Positions 6,940-13,340 of a DNA stretch of 13,673 bases are shown here, piece by piece. This DNA is from Gammaproteobacteria bacterium (lineage in GTDB: Bacteria > Pseudomonadota > Gammaproteobacteria > Pseudomonadales > Azotimanducaceae), in contig JAPPHP010000352.1 of NCBI GenBank assembly GCA_028821035.1, positions 1-13,673 of the forward strand. Reading direction: 5' to 3'. A model generated the notes under the pieces. It saw only the letters and a list, made by a program, of their open reading frames with translations, made no database searches and was not told the DNA's origin. Both the position numbers and the translations under genes were made by a program. The number at the start of each line of letters is the position of its first letter. Position 1 is the stretch's first letter.

Positions 6940-7769
6940 TACAGGAAGCTGCGTGCCGCTTCGAGGAATTCGCCGGGTTTGTCGAGGGGGACCGAGTGCC
7001 CGGAGCCCGCGACCTCGGCGAAGCGGCAATCGGGGATGTCCCGCACCATGCGATCGGCCACGCCGCGGTCGAGGATGTTGCTGTCCTCGCCACGGATCAG
7101 CAGGGTCGGCACGTCGATGGCGGCGACGGAACGCCAGCCGTCCTCGACGGAGGGCCGGGGCCGCACGATGTTCGGGTCCCGCAACGCGCGGTCGTAGCGG
7201 TAGGTCCAGCGGCCGTCTTCGGTGCGCATGAGCGAGTGGCGGACCCGGTGCAGGTGATGCGCCTCGGGAGGAACGGGGTTGTCCTCGCGCGCCCGGGCGA
7301 AGGCGGCGTCGACGGACTCGAACACGTCGCTGCGGGCGACGCTCTCCCCGATGTTGCGCATGCCCTCGGCGGCGATCTCGGGGGCGATGTCCACGATGAC
7401 CAGGCGCTCGAGGGCCGACGGCCGTCGTCCCGCATACTCGATCGCCACGATGCCGCCCATGGAGAGTCCGAGCAGCACGAACCGGTCGAGTCCCAGGGCA
7501 GCCACGAAGGCCTCGAGATCCGCGACCATCTCGAAGGTGCCGTACTGGTCGGGCGGCGCCCAGCCGGTCTCGCCGTGGCCGCGCTGGTCGAGGGCCAGCA
7601 CGCGGTAGTCGGACGCCATCGCCTCGGCGAAGACGTCCCACGAGCGGGCGTGCCCCGTGTAGCCGTGCAGCAGCACGAGAGCCTGGGCGTCGGGCCCGGG
7701 CCCCTGCCGGTCCCGGTAGTGGAAGCGCAGGCCGCGCAGTTCGATGAGTTCGTCGATGACGGCGGACAT
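6939..7769 (-). CDS. Alpha/beta hydrolase
   Basis: A 276-residue alpha/beta-hydrolase-fold enzyme. It shows LLHGYTG (33-39, oxyanion-hole HG), a DQRGHGET strand-loop (61-68), the nucleophile elbow GLSMGG with Ser103, a likely acid Asp229 (RGEDSN) and His258 (GSGHSVPLDKP). The complete Ser-Asp-His triad predicts an active esterase, lactonase, C-C hydrolase or similar enzyme. There is no signal peptide, so it is cytoplasmic. Triad spacing (103/229/258) resembles that of meta-cleavage-product hydrolases of the BphD/MhpC type, but many hydrolases of this size share it. The gene follows the ABC permease gene by 3 bp, with GGAG overlapping the permease's final codons as ribosome-binding site, and it overlaps the lipoprotein gene by one base. 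Placement in an efflux operon is unusual; the substrate is unknown. Confidence 0.88.
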   Translation of the reverse strand: MSAVIDELIELRGLRFHYRDRQGPGPDAQALVLLHGYTGHARSWDVFAEAMASDYRVLALDQRGHGETGWAPPDQYGTFEMVADLEAFVAALGLDRFVLLGLSMGGIVAIEYAGRRPSALERLVIVDIAPEIAAEGMRNIGESVARSDVFESVDAAFARAREDNPVPPEAHHLHRVRHSLMRTEDGRWTYRYDRALRDPNIVRPRPSVEDGWRSVAAIDVPTLLIRGEDSNILDRGVADRMVRDIPDCRFAEVAGSGHSVPLDKPGEFLEAARSFL

Positions 7770-7772
7770 GGC

Positions 7773-9005
7773 CTACTCCGTGCGCAGCGCTTCGATGGGA
7801 TCCTTCGCGGCGGCCTTCCGGGCGGGATAGAAGCCGAAGAAGATCCCGATGGCGCCGGAGAATCCGAGTGCCAGGACGACGACCGGCCACTGCAGTAGCA
7901 CCGGCCACTCCGCGATCCTCGCGATGCCGAACGTTATCACGAGGGCAAGGAGGATACCGAGAAAGCCGCCGATCAGGCATAACGTGACGGCCTCCACCAG
8001 GAACTGCAGCAGGATGTCACGTCCCTTCGCGCCGACGGCCATGCGCAACCCGATCTCGCGGGTCCGTTCGGTGACCGAGACCAGCATGATGTTCATGATC
8101 CCGATGCCGCCCACGACAAGGGATACGGAGGCGACCGCGGCGAGCAGCATGTTGAACACCTGCCGGGCCTCCGCGCGGGTCTCGACGATCTCCGACATGT
8201 TGCGGATGCCGAACGGATCCTCGGCGCCGGGCCGCACGCGGTACCGCTGGCGGAGCACCTCGGCGATCTGACGCTCGACGTCGTCCATCATCCAGCCCTC
8301 GGCGACGGACACGAAGATGACGTTCACGGTGTCGGCACGAGTTCCGGTCCGGCCGAGCACCCGGCCCCGCGCGGCCCCAAGGGGGATCATGGCGATATCG
8401 TCCTGGTCGGATCCCATCGAACTCTGGCCCTTCTCGACCAACGTGCCGACCACGGTGAACGGTACGTTCTTGATCCGCACGGTCTGGCCGATGGCGTTGC
8501 CGGCGCCGAAGAGTTCCGTCGCGACGCGCGATCCGAGGAGCGCGACCTTGCTGCCGCTCCGTATCTCCTGGGGCTCGAGGTCGCGGCCCTCGTCGATCTG
8601 CCAGCCGCGCGCGACCAGGTACTCGTTGTCGATGCCCTGGATGGTCGTGGACCAGTTGGTGTTGCCCACGACCACCTGGGCGACGCCCCGCATCGTCGGC
8701 GCCGAGGCCACGATTTCCGGGATCTCGGCCTTGAGGGCCCGGGCGTCCGCTTCAGTCAGCCGCATCTCGGTGCCGGTCGCCATGCGGACGCCGCTGCGGC
8801 TGCGTGCCCCGGACATGACCATGAACAGGTTGCTGCCGAGGGAGCTGATCTGGCGGTCGATCTCGGCCTGCGCGCCGGCGCCGACCGTGACCATCGCGAT
8901 GACCGCGGCGACGCCGATGATGATGCCGAGCATCGTCAGGATGCTGCGCATCAGGTTGACGCGGAGCGCCTCGAGCGCGACGCGCAGGAGTTCGACGAGG
9001 GGCAT
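7773..9005 (-). CDS. MacB/FtsX-type ABC transporter permease
   Basis: A 410-residue permease of the MacB/LolE/FtsX family. TM1 lies at about 22-45, after a short cytoplasmic helix. A large periplasmic MacB_PCD domain follows (about 46-280), containing IQGIDNEYL and a GRDL segment. The C-terminal FtsX domain has three TM segments (about 284-308, 333-360, 370-394), the conserved TERTREIGLRMAVGA loop (312-326) and the terminal FYPARKAAAKDPIEALR (392-408). It should work with the ATPase encoded 2 bp upstream and the HlyD/MacA-like adaptor as a mechanotransmission-type exporter. ATPase and permease are separate proteins, as in YknYZ, and not fused as in E. coli MacB. The start at 9005 is chosen because it follows the ATPase stop by 2 bp and directly precedes the conserved N-terminus; longer upstream frames are antisense artefacts. 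The exported substrate cannot be read from the sequence. Confidence 0.92.
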   Translation of the reverse strand: MPLVELLRVALEALRVNLMRSILTMLGIIIGVAAVIAMVTVGAGAQAEIDRQISSLGSNLFMVMSGARSRSGVRMATGTEMRLTEADARALKAEIPEIVASAPTMRGVAQVVVGNTNWSTTIQGIDNEYLVARGWQIDEGRDLEPQEIRSGSKVALLGSRVATELFGAGNAIGQTVRIKNVPFTVVGTLVEKGQSSMGSDQDDIAMIPLGAARGRVLGRTGTRADTVNVIFVSVAEGWMMDDVERQIAEVLRQRYRVRPGAEDPFGIRNMSEIVETRAEARQVFNMLLAAVASVSLVVGGIGIMNIMLVSVTERTREIGLRMAVGAKGRDILLQFLVEAVTLCLIGGFLGILLALVITFGIARIAEWPVLLQWPVVVLALGFSGAIGIFFGFYPARKAAAKDPIEALRTE

Positions 9006-9007
9006 GA

Positions 9008-9700
9008 TCAGGCCGTCATCCGTGCCGGTTGGCGCTCGTCGGCGATGACACGGCCGTCGCGGAACCGGAGCACCCGGCGGGCGTAACCGGCGACTTCCGG
9101 TTCGTGCGTCACGACCAGCACGGTAATGCCGGCCTCGTTCAACTCCTGGAACAGCTCCATGATCTCGACGCCCGTGGCGCTGTCGAGGGCGCCGGTGGGC
9201 TCGTCGGCCAGCAGCACGACTGGCCGGTTGACGAGCGCGCGGGCGATGGCGACGCGCTGCTGCTGTCCCCCGGAGAGTTGTGCGGGAACATGTCCCATGC
9301 GGTCGCGGAGGCCGACGCGCTCCAACGCTTGCTCCGCGCGAACGGCCCTCTCCGCGCGAGGCACGCCCCCGTAAAGGAGAGGCAGCTCGACGTTGTCGAG
9401 GGCGCTGGTGCGGCCGAGCAGGTGGAACTGCTGGAAGACGAAGCCGATCTTGCGATTGCGGACCTCGGCGAGGGCGTCGCGCGAGAGTTCGGAGACCGTC
9501 TCCCCATCGACGACGATACGGCCCCGCGTAGGCGTGTCGAGACATCCCACCATGTTCATGAAGGTGGACTTGCCGGAGCCCGAGGGGCCCATCACGGACA
9601 GGAACTCGCCGCGTTCGACACGCACCGAGACGTCGTCGAGCGCGCAGACGGTCTCGTTGCCGACGAGATAGTCCTTGTGGAGGTCTTCGCAGACAAGCAT
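9008..9700 (-). CDS. ABC transporter ATPase, LolD/MacB type
   Basis: A 230-residue ABC ATPase with every functional motif: Walker A GPSGSGKST (38-46), Q-loop Gln90 (VFQQFHLL), signature LSGGQ (142-146), Walker B VLLADE with catalytic Glu167, D-loop ALDS (171-174) and H-loop His199 (VTHE). The sequence after Walker A (FMNMVGCLDTPTRG) and the Q-loop region are those of the MacB/LolD/YknY group, so it should power the FtsX-type permease encoded next to it. The ATG at 9700 lies 16 bp after the adaptor stop and has GGAAG upstream. It gives the expected N-terminus (a beta-strand, then LHKDYLVG). The C-terminus ends 2 bp before the permease start. No missing or unusual residues were seen. Confidence 0.95.
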   Translation of the reverse strand: MLVCEDLHKDYLVGNETVCALDDVSVRVERGEFLSVMGPSGSGKSTFMNMVGCLDTPTRGRIVVDGETVSELSRDALAEVRNRKIGFVFQQFHLLGRTSALDNVELPLLYGGVPRAERAVRAEQALERVGLRDRMGHVPAQLSGGQQQRVAIARALVNRPVVLLADEPTGALDSATGVEIMELFQELNEAGITVLVVTHEPEVAGYARRVLRFRDGRVIADERQPARMTA

Positions 9701-9716
9701 GCCCGCCGACTTCCCG

Positions 9717-11207
9717 CTATCCGGGCCGCCGCGTGGCGCGCACGATGACGCGGTCGCCCTCGGCGAGGCCCTCCCGCACTTCGGTCGACTCCTCGTCGGC
9801 GAGACCGGTGACCACGCGCCTCGGTGTCGGCTCGCCGTCATCGAACGTCCAGACCGTGGCGCGACGGCGCTCGGCGCGCCCTGCCTGCAGAGCGTCGAAA
9901 CTTCGCAACTGGTCTGCATCCAGCACCGTCGCGAGTTCGTGGCGCAGATTCGCGCGTAGCGACCGCATGCGCTCACGCATCAGTGCGCGGTCGCCGCCCG
10001 AACCCTGGAAAGCGGCCTGCACGGCGGTCCGCTGGCGCTCTTCGATGGCGTCGAGGAGCGCCGACTGGTCCGGCGTGAGGTCGAACTGTTCGCGTATGGC
10101 CGCGACGGGGCTGCCGCCGGGGCCCCCGGGCCGGAAGCCGCCCGGAGGACCGCCGCCGCCGGGTCCGAATGGACTTCGGCCGGACTCGGTCGCCGGCTCC
10201 TCGGTGCGCACGCCGCGGGGAGCGAAGCGGAGGGCGGCGTTCGGGATCTTCAGCACGTCGGACCTGCTCCCGAGGATCATCTCGACGTGGGCGGTCATCC
10301 CGGGCAGCAGCGCGAGATCGTCGTTGGCGGCGGTCACGATCACCTTGTACGTGACCACGTTCTGCAGCTCTTCCGGAGCTTTCCTGACCTGTTCGATGCG
10401 GCCGCGGAACTGCCGGTCGGGGTAGGAGTCCACGGTGAAGCGGCACTGCAGCCCCTCGCGCACGCGCCCGATGTCGGCCTCGTCGACGCTCGCCTCCACC
10501 TGCATGCGCCGGAGGTTCTCGCCGACCTCGAACAGCACGGGCGCCGTGAAGCTCGCGGCGACGGTCTGGCCCACCTCGATCTGGCGGTTGATGACGGTGC
10601 CCGAAACGGGAGACCGGATGTACGTGCGTTCGAGGTCGAGTTCGGCCTGCGACAGGGCGGCCCTGCGCTGCTCCAGGTTGGCTTCGGCGTTGGTGATGGC
10701 CGCGCGGGCGATGGCGACCTGCGCCTCGGAGGTCTCGACGAGCGTGACGTCCTGATCGAGTTCCGACGCCGAAATGTACCCTCGGTCGACGAGGGCCCGG
10801 CGCCGCTCCAGCTCGCGGCGGGCCTGGCCCAGCGTCGCGGTGGCGCGAACCAGCTCGGCCTTGCGGCTCTCGATGTTCGCGAGCGCCACCGTCACGTCCG
10901 CGCGGTTCTGCTGGACGCGGGCCTCGAAGGTCCGCGGATCGATGCGCGCCACGAGGTCGCCGGCCGCGACGGTGTCGTTGAAGTCCGCGTGCAGCTCCGC
11001 GATCTGGCCCGAGAGCTGGGAGCCGACGATGACGGTGTTCAGCGCGCGCAGCGTTCCGGACGAGACCACCACGCTCTCGATGTCACCGGGCTCGACCGTG
11101 GCGAAGGTGTACTCGAGCTGCTCCGAGGCCGGGGCGAGGGCATACAGGGACCAGCCGCCCGCCGCCGCGAGGACGATGACGCCGATGAGGGTCGCTCGCG
11201 CTTTCAT
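9717..11207 (-). CDS. MacA/HlyD-like efflux adaptor with LTxxQ-type insertion
   Basis: A 496-residue membrane-fusion (periplasmic adaptor) protein, longer than the usual 370-400. In order: N-terminal membrane anchor (about 5-24), first half of the lipoyl domain (about 55-93), a long coiled-coil hairpin (about 94-192), second lipoyl half (RSPVSGTVINRQIEVGQTV, 198-216), beta-barrel (about 225-330) and a C-terminal membrane-proximal domain. Residues about 335-448 interrupt the last part: a Gly/Pro-rich linker (343-366), then a helical segment with FDLTPDQ (375-381) and LDADQL (429-434), similar to Spy/CpxP-type LTxxQ proteins. The barrel-like sequence resumes at about 449 (RATVWTFDDGEP). It should connect the permease to an outer-membrane channel, which is not in the window. 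The ATG at 11207 is chosen for the signal-anchor; it has no ribosome-binding site but a -10 element 8 bp upstream. Confidence 0.9.
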   Translation of the reverse strand: MKARATLIGVIVLAAAGGWSLYALAPASEQLEYTFATVEPGDIESVVVSSGTLRALNTVIVGSQLSGQIAELHADFNDTVAAGDLVARIDPRTFEARVQQNRADVTVALANIESRKAELVRATATLGQARRELERRRALVDRGYISASELDQDVTLVETSEAQVAIARAAITNAEANLEQRRAALSQAELDLERTYIRSPVSGTVINRQIEVGQTVAASFTAPVLFEVGENLRRMQVEASVDEADIGRVREGLQCRFTVDSYPDRQFRGRIEQVRKAPEELQNVVTYKVIVTAANDDLALLPGMTAHVEMILGSRSDVLKIPNAALRFAPRGVRTEEPATESGRSPFGPGGGGPPGGFRPGGPGGSPVAAIREQFDLTPDQSALLDAIEERQRTAVQAAFQGSGGDRALMRERMRSLRANLRHELATVLDADQLRSFDALQAGRAERRRATVWTFDDGEPTPRRVVTGLADEESTEVREGLAEGDRVIVRATRRPG

Positions 11208-11215
11208 TGTGATCG

Positions 11216-11221
11216 AGTATA
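11216..11221 (-). promoter_or_regulatory. -10 promoter element of efflux operon
   Basis: On the minus strand TATACT (five of six matches to TATAAT) ends 8 bp before the adaptor ATG. Possible -35 hexamers are GACAGA with 17-bp spacing (11244 to 11239) or CCGACA with 19-bp spacing (11246 to 11241), both weak. The predicted transcription start falls within a base or two of the ATG, so the mRNA would be leaderless. There is also no Shine-Dalgarno sequence in the 8 bp between. Confidence 0.5.
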
Positions 11222-11300
11222 CGGAACGGCGGGCGGGTTCTGTCGGCGCGACGCGGGTCCTGTCCGGCGCAAGGCCGGTCAACTCTGCTACCGTGAGGGA

Positions 11301-11316
11301 ACGGTTCGGAAACCGT
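11301..11316. repeat. Inverted repeat (possible operator or hairpin)
   Basis: ACGGTT and AACCGT are perfect 6-bp arms around a 4-base centre, CGGA. The repeat lies 50 bp upstream of the ThDP enzyme start. It could be the binding site of a dimeric regulator of that gene, or an RNA hairpin in its leader. No T-tract follows, so a terminator is unlikely. Confidence 0.4.
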
Positions 11317-11355
11317 CGCTGACGCTACCGGAGGGCCGAGACCGGTCCCGGACAC

Positions 11356-11364
11356 AGGGGGGAA
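11356..11364 (+). promoter_or_regulatory. Ribosome-binding site of ThDP enzyme
   Basis: AGGGGGGAA ends 2 nt before the ATG at 11367, with the GGGG core about 5-9 nt away. It fixes the start; a longer in-frame upstream extension overlaps the divergent adaptor gene and is not credible. Confidence 0.6.
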
Positions 11365-11366
11365 CC

Positions 11367-13010
11367 ATGAACGGCATCGACTACATCGCGAGCATTCTCA
11401 AGGAAGAAGGGGTCGAGTCGATTACCTGCTTCCCGACCAACCCCGTCATCGAGGCCGCCGCCAAGGTCGGCATCCGTCCCGTCATGTTCCGCCACGAGCG
11501 CGGCGCCGTGATGGCGGCGGACGGGTTCAGCCGGACGAGCGACCGGCAGCGCTTCGGCGTCGTGGCGGTCCAGTCCCAGGCGGGCGCCGAGAACGCCATG
11601 GGCGGGATCGCCCAGGCGTACGCGGACAACATCCCGATCCTGGTGCTGCCGGGCGGCGTGCTGCGCAACCAGATCTCCGTACGTCCGAACTTCTCGGCCG
11701 CGGCGAACTACGGCGGCATCGCGAAGCACGTCGAAGCGATCTACGACCCGGGCCAGGTCGGGGATGTCATGCGGCGCGCCTTTCACGCACTCCGGAACGG
11801 TGCGCCAGGTCCGGTGGTCGTCGAGTTGACGGCGGACGCGTGCCACCAGGAAGTACCGGAACGGGGGCAGAGCTACCGGTCGCCGAAGGCGACGGTGCAA
11901 TGCCCCACGGCCGGCGACCTGCGCGACGCGGTCCGCTTGCTGCTCGACGCGAAGAAGCCGTTGATCTGGGCCGGCGCGGGCGTGCTCCTCGCCGGGGCGA
12001 CGGAGGAACTGCGCGCGTTGTCCGAACTCTCGGGCATCCCGGTGTTCTGCACCATGCCCGGCAAGTCGGCCATGAACGAGACGCACCCACTGGCGCTCGG
12101 CGCCGGGAGCGGGATGACGACGCTCGCCGCACACCGTTGGCTCAAGGAGTGCGACGTCCTGCTGTGTCTTGGCTCGAGCCTGACGCGCACGCCGTACGGG
12201 CAGCGCATCCATCCGGGAAAGACGCTGATCCAGAACACGAACAACCCGAACGAGGTCAACAAGGACGAGTCCGTGGATCTCGCGCTCGTGGGCGATGCGA
12301 AGCTCGTGATCGAGGGCCTGATCGACGAAGTCAAGGCGCGCGTCGGCGAGGACGGCGTGGGCGATGCCGCCGAGGTGAAGGCGGAGATCGCGGCGCTCCG
12401 GGCCGAGTGGCTCGAGACCTGGAACCCGCTCCTGCACTCCAACGAGACACCGCTCAACACCTACCGGGTGATCCACGAGATCGACACCGTGCTCGACCGG
12501 GACAACAGCATGGTCACCCACGACGCCGGCGCCCCGCGGGACTCGATGGTGCCCTTCTACACGGCGACGACGCCGCACAGCTACATTGGCTGGGGCAAGA
12601 CGACGCACCTCGGCTTCGGCATCCCGCTCATGATCGGCGCGAAGCTCGCCCATCCCGACCGCTTCTGCCTCAACATGATGGGAGACGGCGCCTTCGGCAT
12701 GTCGGGCCTCGACATCGAGACGTCCGTCCGGGCGGGGCTCCCCATCACGACCGTCCTGCTCCACAACGAGGGCATGGCGACCTATCCGGAAGGCTTCTTC
12801 CCCGTCGCCCGCGAGGAGTTCGGCGTCTCGAAGATGCAGGGCGACTACGCGAAGATCGCCGAGGGCATGGGCGCGGTCGGCATCACGGTCCGGGAAGTGG
12901 ACGAAATGGCACCGGCGCTCCGGTCCGCGCAGGAGTTGAACGCCGACGGACAGACCGTGCTGATCGACGTGCACTCGAACATGGAGGGGCGGCGATCGGC
13001 GTTTCGGTAG
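11367..13010 (+). CDS. Thiamine-diphosphate-dependent enzyme, acetolactate-synthase-like
   Basis: A 547-residue protein with the three-domain layout of the acetolactate synthase/pyruvate oxidase superfamily. The N-terminal pyrimidine-binding domain (about 1-165) contains catalytic Glu44 in RHERGAVMAADGFSR. The central domain (about 180-320) includes WAGAGVL. The C-terminal pyrophosphate domain (about 365-540) has the Mg/ThDP motif starting MMGDGAFG (437-444) and ending at LLHN (Asn467); Asp440 and Asn467 are the expected metal ligands. The usual FGxPG near the N-terminus is replaced by CFPTNP (21-26), which marks it as a divergent subgroup and not housekeeping acetolactate synthase. No regulatory small subunit gene is adjacent. 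The substrate is unknown; decarboxylation or carboligation of a 2-keto acid is the general chemistry. The start ATG has a strong ribosome-binding site. The stop codon lies next to a decayed antitoxin gene. Confidence 0.88.
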   Translation: MNGIDYIASILKEEGVESITCFPTNPVIEAAAKVGIRPVMFRHERGAVMAADGFSRTSDRQRFGVVAVQSQAGAENAMGGIAQAYADNIPILVLPGGVLRNQISVRPNFSAAANYGGIAKHVEAIYDPGQVGDVMRRAFHALRNGAPGPVVVELTADACHQEVPERGQSYRSPKATVQCPTAGDLRDAVRLLLDAKKPLIWAGAGVLLAGATEELRALSELSGIPVFCTMPGKSAMNETHPLALGAGSGMTTLAAHRWLKECDVLLCLGSSLTRTPYGQRIHPGKTLIQNTNNPNEVNKDESVDLALVGDAKLVIEGLIDEVKARVGEDGVGDAAEVKAEIAALRAEWLETWNPLLHSNETPLNTYRVIHEIDTVLDRDNSMVTHDAGAPRDSMVPFYTATTPHSYIGWGKTTHLGFGIPLMIGAKLAHPDRFCLNMMGDGAFGMSGLDIETSVRAGLPITTVLLHNEGMATYPEGFFPVAREEFGVSKMQGDYAKIAEGMGAVGITVREVDEMAPALRSAQELNADGQTVLIDVHSNMEGRRSAFR

Positions 13011-13014
13011 GGGC

Positions 13015-13188
13015 GTCCGGCGGGGCGTCGAGACGGCAGTACTCGTTCCGATGAGCGAGTGGCGGAGGCTCAGTGAGTCCGCGACGCCCAGGCTCAAGGA
13101 CGTGCTTCTGATGCCGGGGGCGAGAACGGAGGAGTCGGCGCCGCCCAGAGGATCGGAGCGCACACGGCCCGCGCCGACGTTTGACTGA
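13015..13188 (+). pseudogene. Phd/YefM-type antitoxin remnant (N-terminus missing)
   Basis: The frame reads VRRGVETAVLVPMSEWRRL and continues as PRLKDVLLMPGAR and PPRG to a TGA at 13186-13188. This matches, from memory of the family, the C-terminal two thirds of Phd/YefM-like antitoxins that pair with VapC toxins ('TRRGVETAVLVP..EWRRL...PSLKDLLL..', 'PPRG'). The N-terminal DNA-binding part (about 30-35 residues) is absent. Going upstream the frame runs into the 3' end of the ThDP gene, with no start codon at the expected place. The ATG at 13051 could still allow a 45-residue peptide, but that would lack the dimerisation and DNA-binding fold. The remnant begins only 4 bp after the ThDP stop, so a rearrangement breakpoint probably lies there. 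The 13011-13327 stretch holds no intact gene, only this relic and the toxin relic after it. Confidence 0.65.
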
Positions 13189-13190
13189 CG

Positions 13191-13306
13191 GTGCCTCTCC
13201 TCGACACCAACGTCGTGTCCGAAATCCGTCGACGGAGGATTTCCGGGTACTCGGGGTCGAGGTGTTTGACCCATTCACGGGGACCGCCGTCCCGAAACGC
13301 CCCTGA
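13191..13306 (+). pseudogene. VapC-type PIN-domain toxin remnant (internal deletion)
   Basis: A GTG at 13191, 2 bp after the antitoxin stop, opens V-P-L-L-D-T-N-V-V-S-E-I-R-R, the typical first strand of VapC toxins with the first catalytic Asp of the PIN domain. The frame then changes. From 13238, shifted by two bases, it reads DFRVLGVEVFDPF and ends at a TGA (13304-13306), which matches the usual VapC C-terminus ('..DF...GV.v.NPW/F'). The roughly 100 residues between, with the remaining acidic catalytic residues, are missing, so this is a dead toxin. The order and 2-bp spacing to the antitoxin remnant are those of an intact operon. The deletion junction coincides with a short palindrome (13225-13236). 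The GTG frame itself runs on to 13445 as meaningless sequence. Confidence 0.72.
13221..13243. repeat. Palindrome at toxin deletion junction
   Basis: GAAATCC (13221-13227) and GGATTTC (13237-13243) form an inverted repeat, and the 12-bp segment TCCGTCGACGGA (13225-13236) is a perfect palindrome in itself. It lies exactly where the N- and C-terminal parts of the VapC remnant join. Confidence 0.45.
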
Positions 13307-13313
13307 CTCCGCA

Positions 13314-13340
13314 GGGGGCGTGGCGGTTCACTGCGCCCCC
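13314..13340 (-). terminator. GC-rich hairpin over the end of the peptide-binding protein gene
   Basis: GGGGGCG (13314-13320) pairs perfectly with CGCCCCC (13334-13340) over a 13-nt loop that contains the stop codon of the minus-strand gene. No T-tract follows on either strand, so intrinsic termination is doubtful. Confidence 0.2.

Larger units (their letters stand above)
11208..11366. other. Divergent intergenic region, efflux operon / ThDP enzyme
   Basis: A non-coding gap between two divergent genes. It holds the -10 element of the efflux operon (11216-11221, minus), a perfect 6-bp-arm inverted repeat (11301-11316) and the ribosome-binding site of the ThDP enzyme (11356-11364). It also has an imperfect direct repeat, GCTACCGTGAGGG at 11287-11299 and GCTACCGGAGGG at 11324-11335. 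A plus-strand promoter could not be assigned. Confidence 0.55.

Noticed and set aside
7006..7980. Upstream extension of the lipoprotein frame through the hydrolase gene
   Set aside because: Only the last 173 codons, from the ATG at 6939, show a signal peptide and plausible protein; the rest is an out-of-frame shadow of the hydrolase gene.
10287..11366. 360-codon in-frame extension upstream of the ThDP enzyme
   Set aside because: It runs antisense through the adaptor gene without any domain; the ATG at 11367 has a strong ribosome-binding site and begins the conserved domain.
11325..13274. 649-codon open frame antisense to the ThDP enzyme
   Set aside because: It has shadow-frame composition and no motif, and it overlaps a gene with intact catalytic residues.
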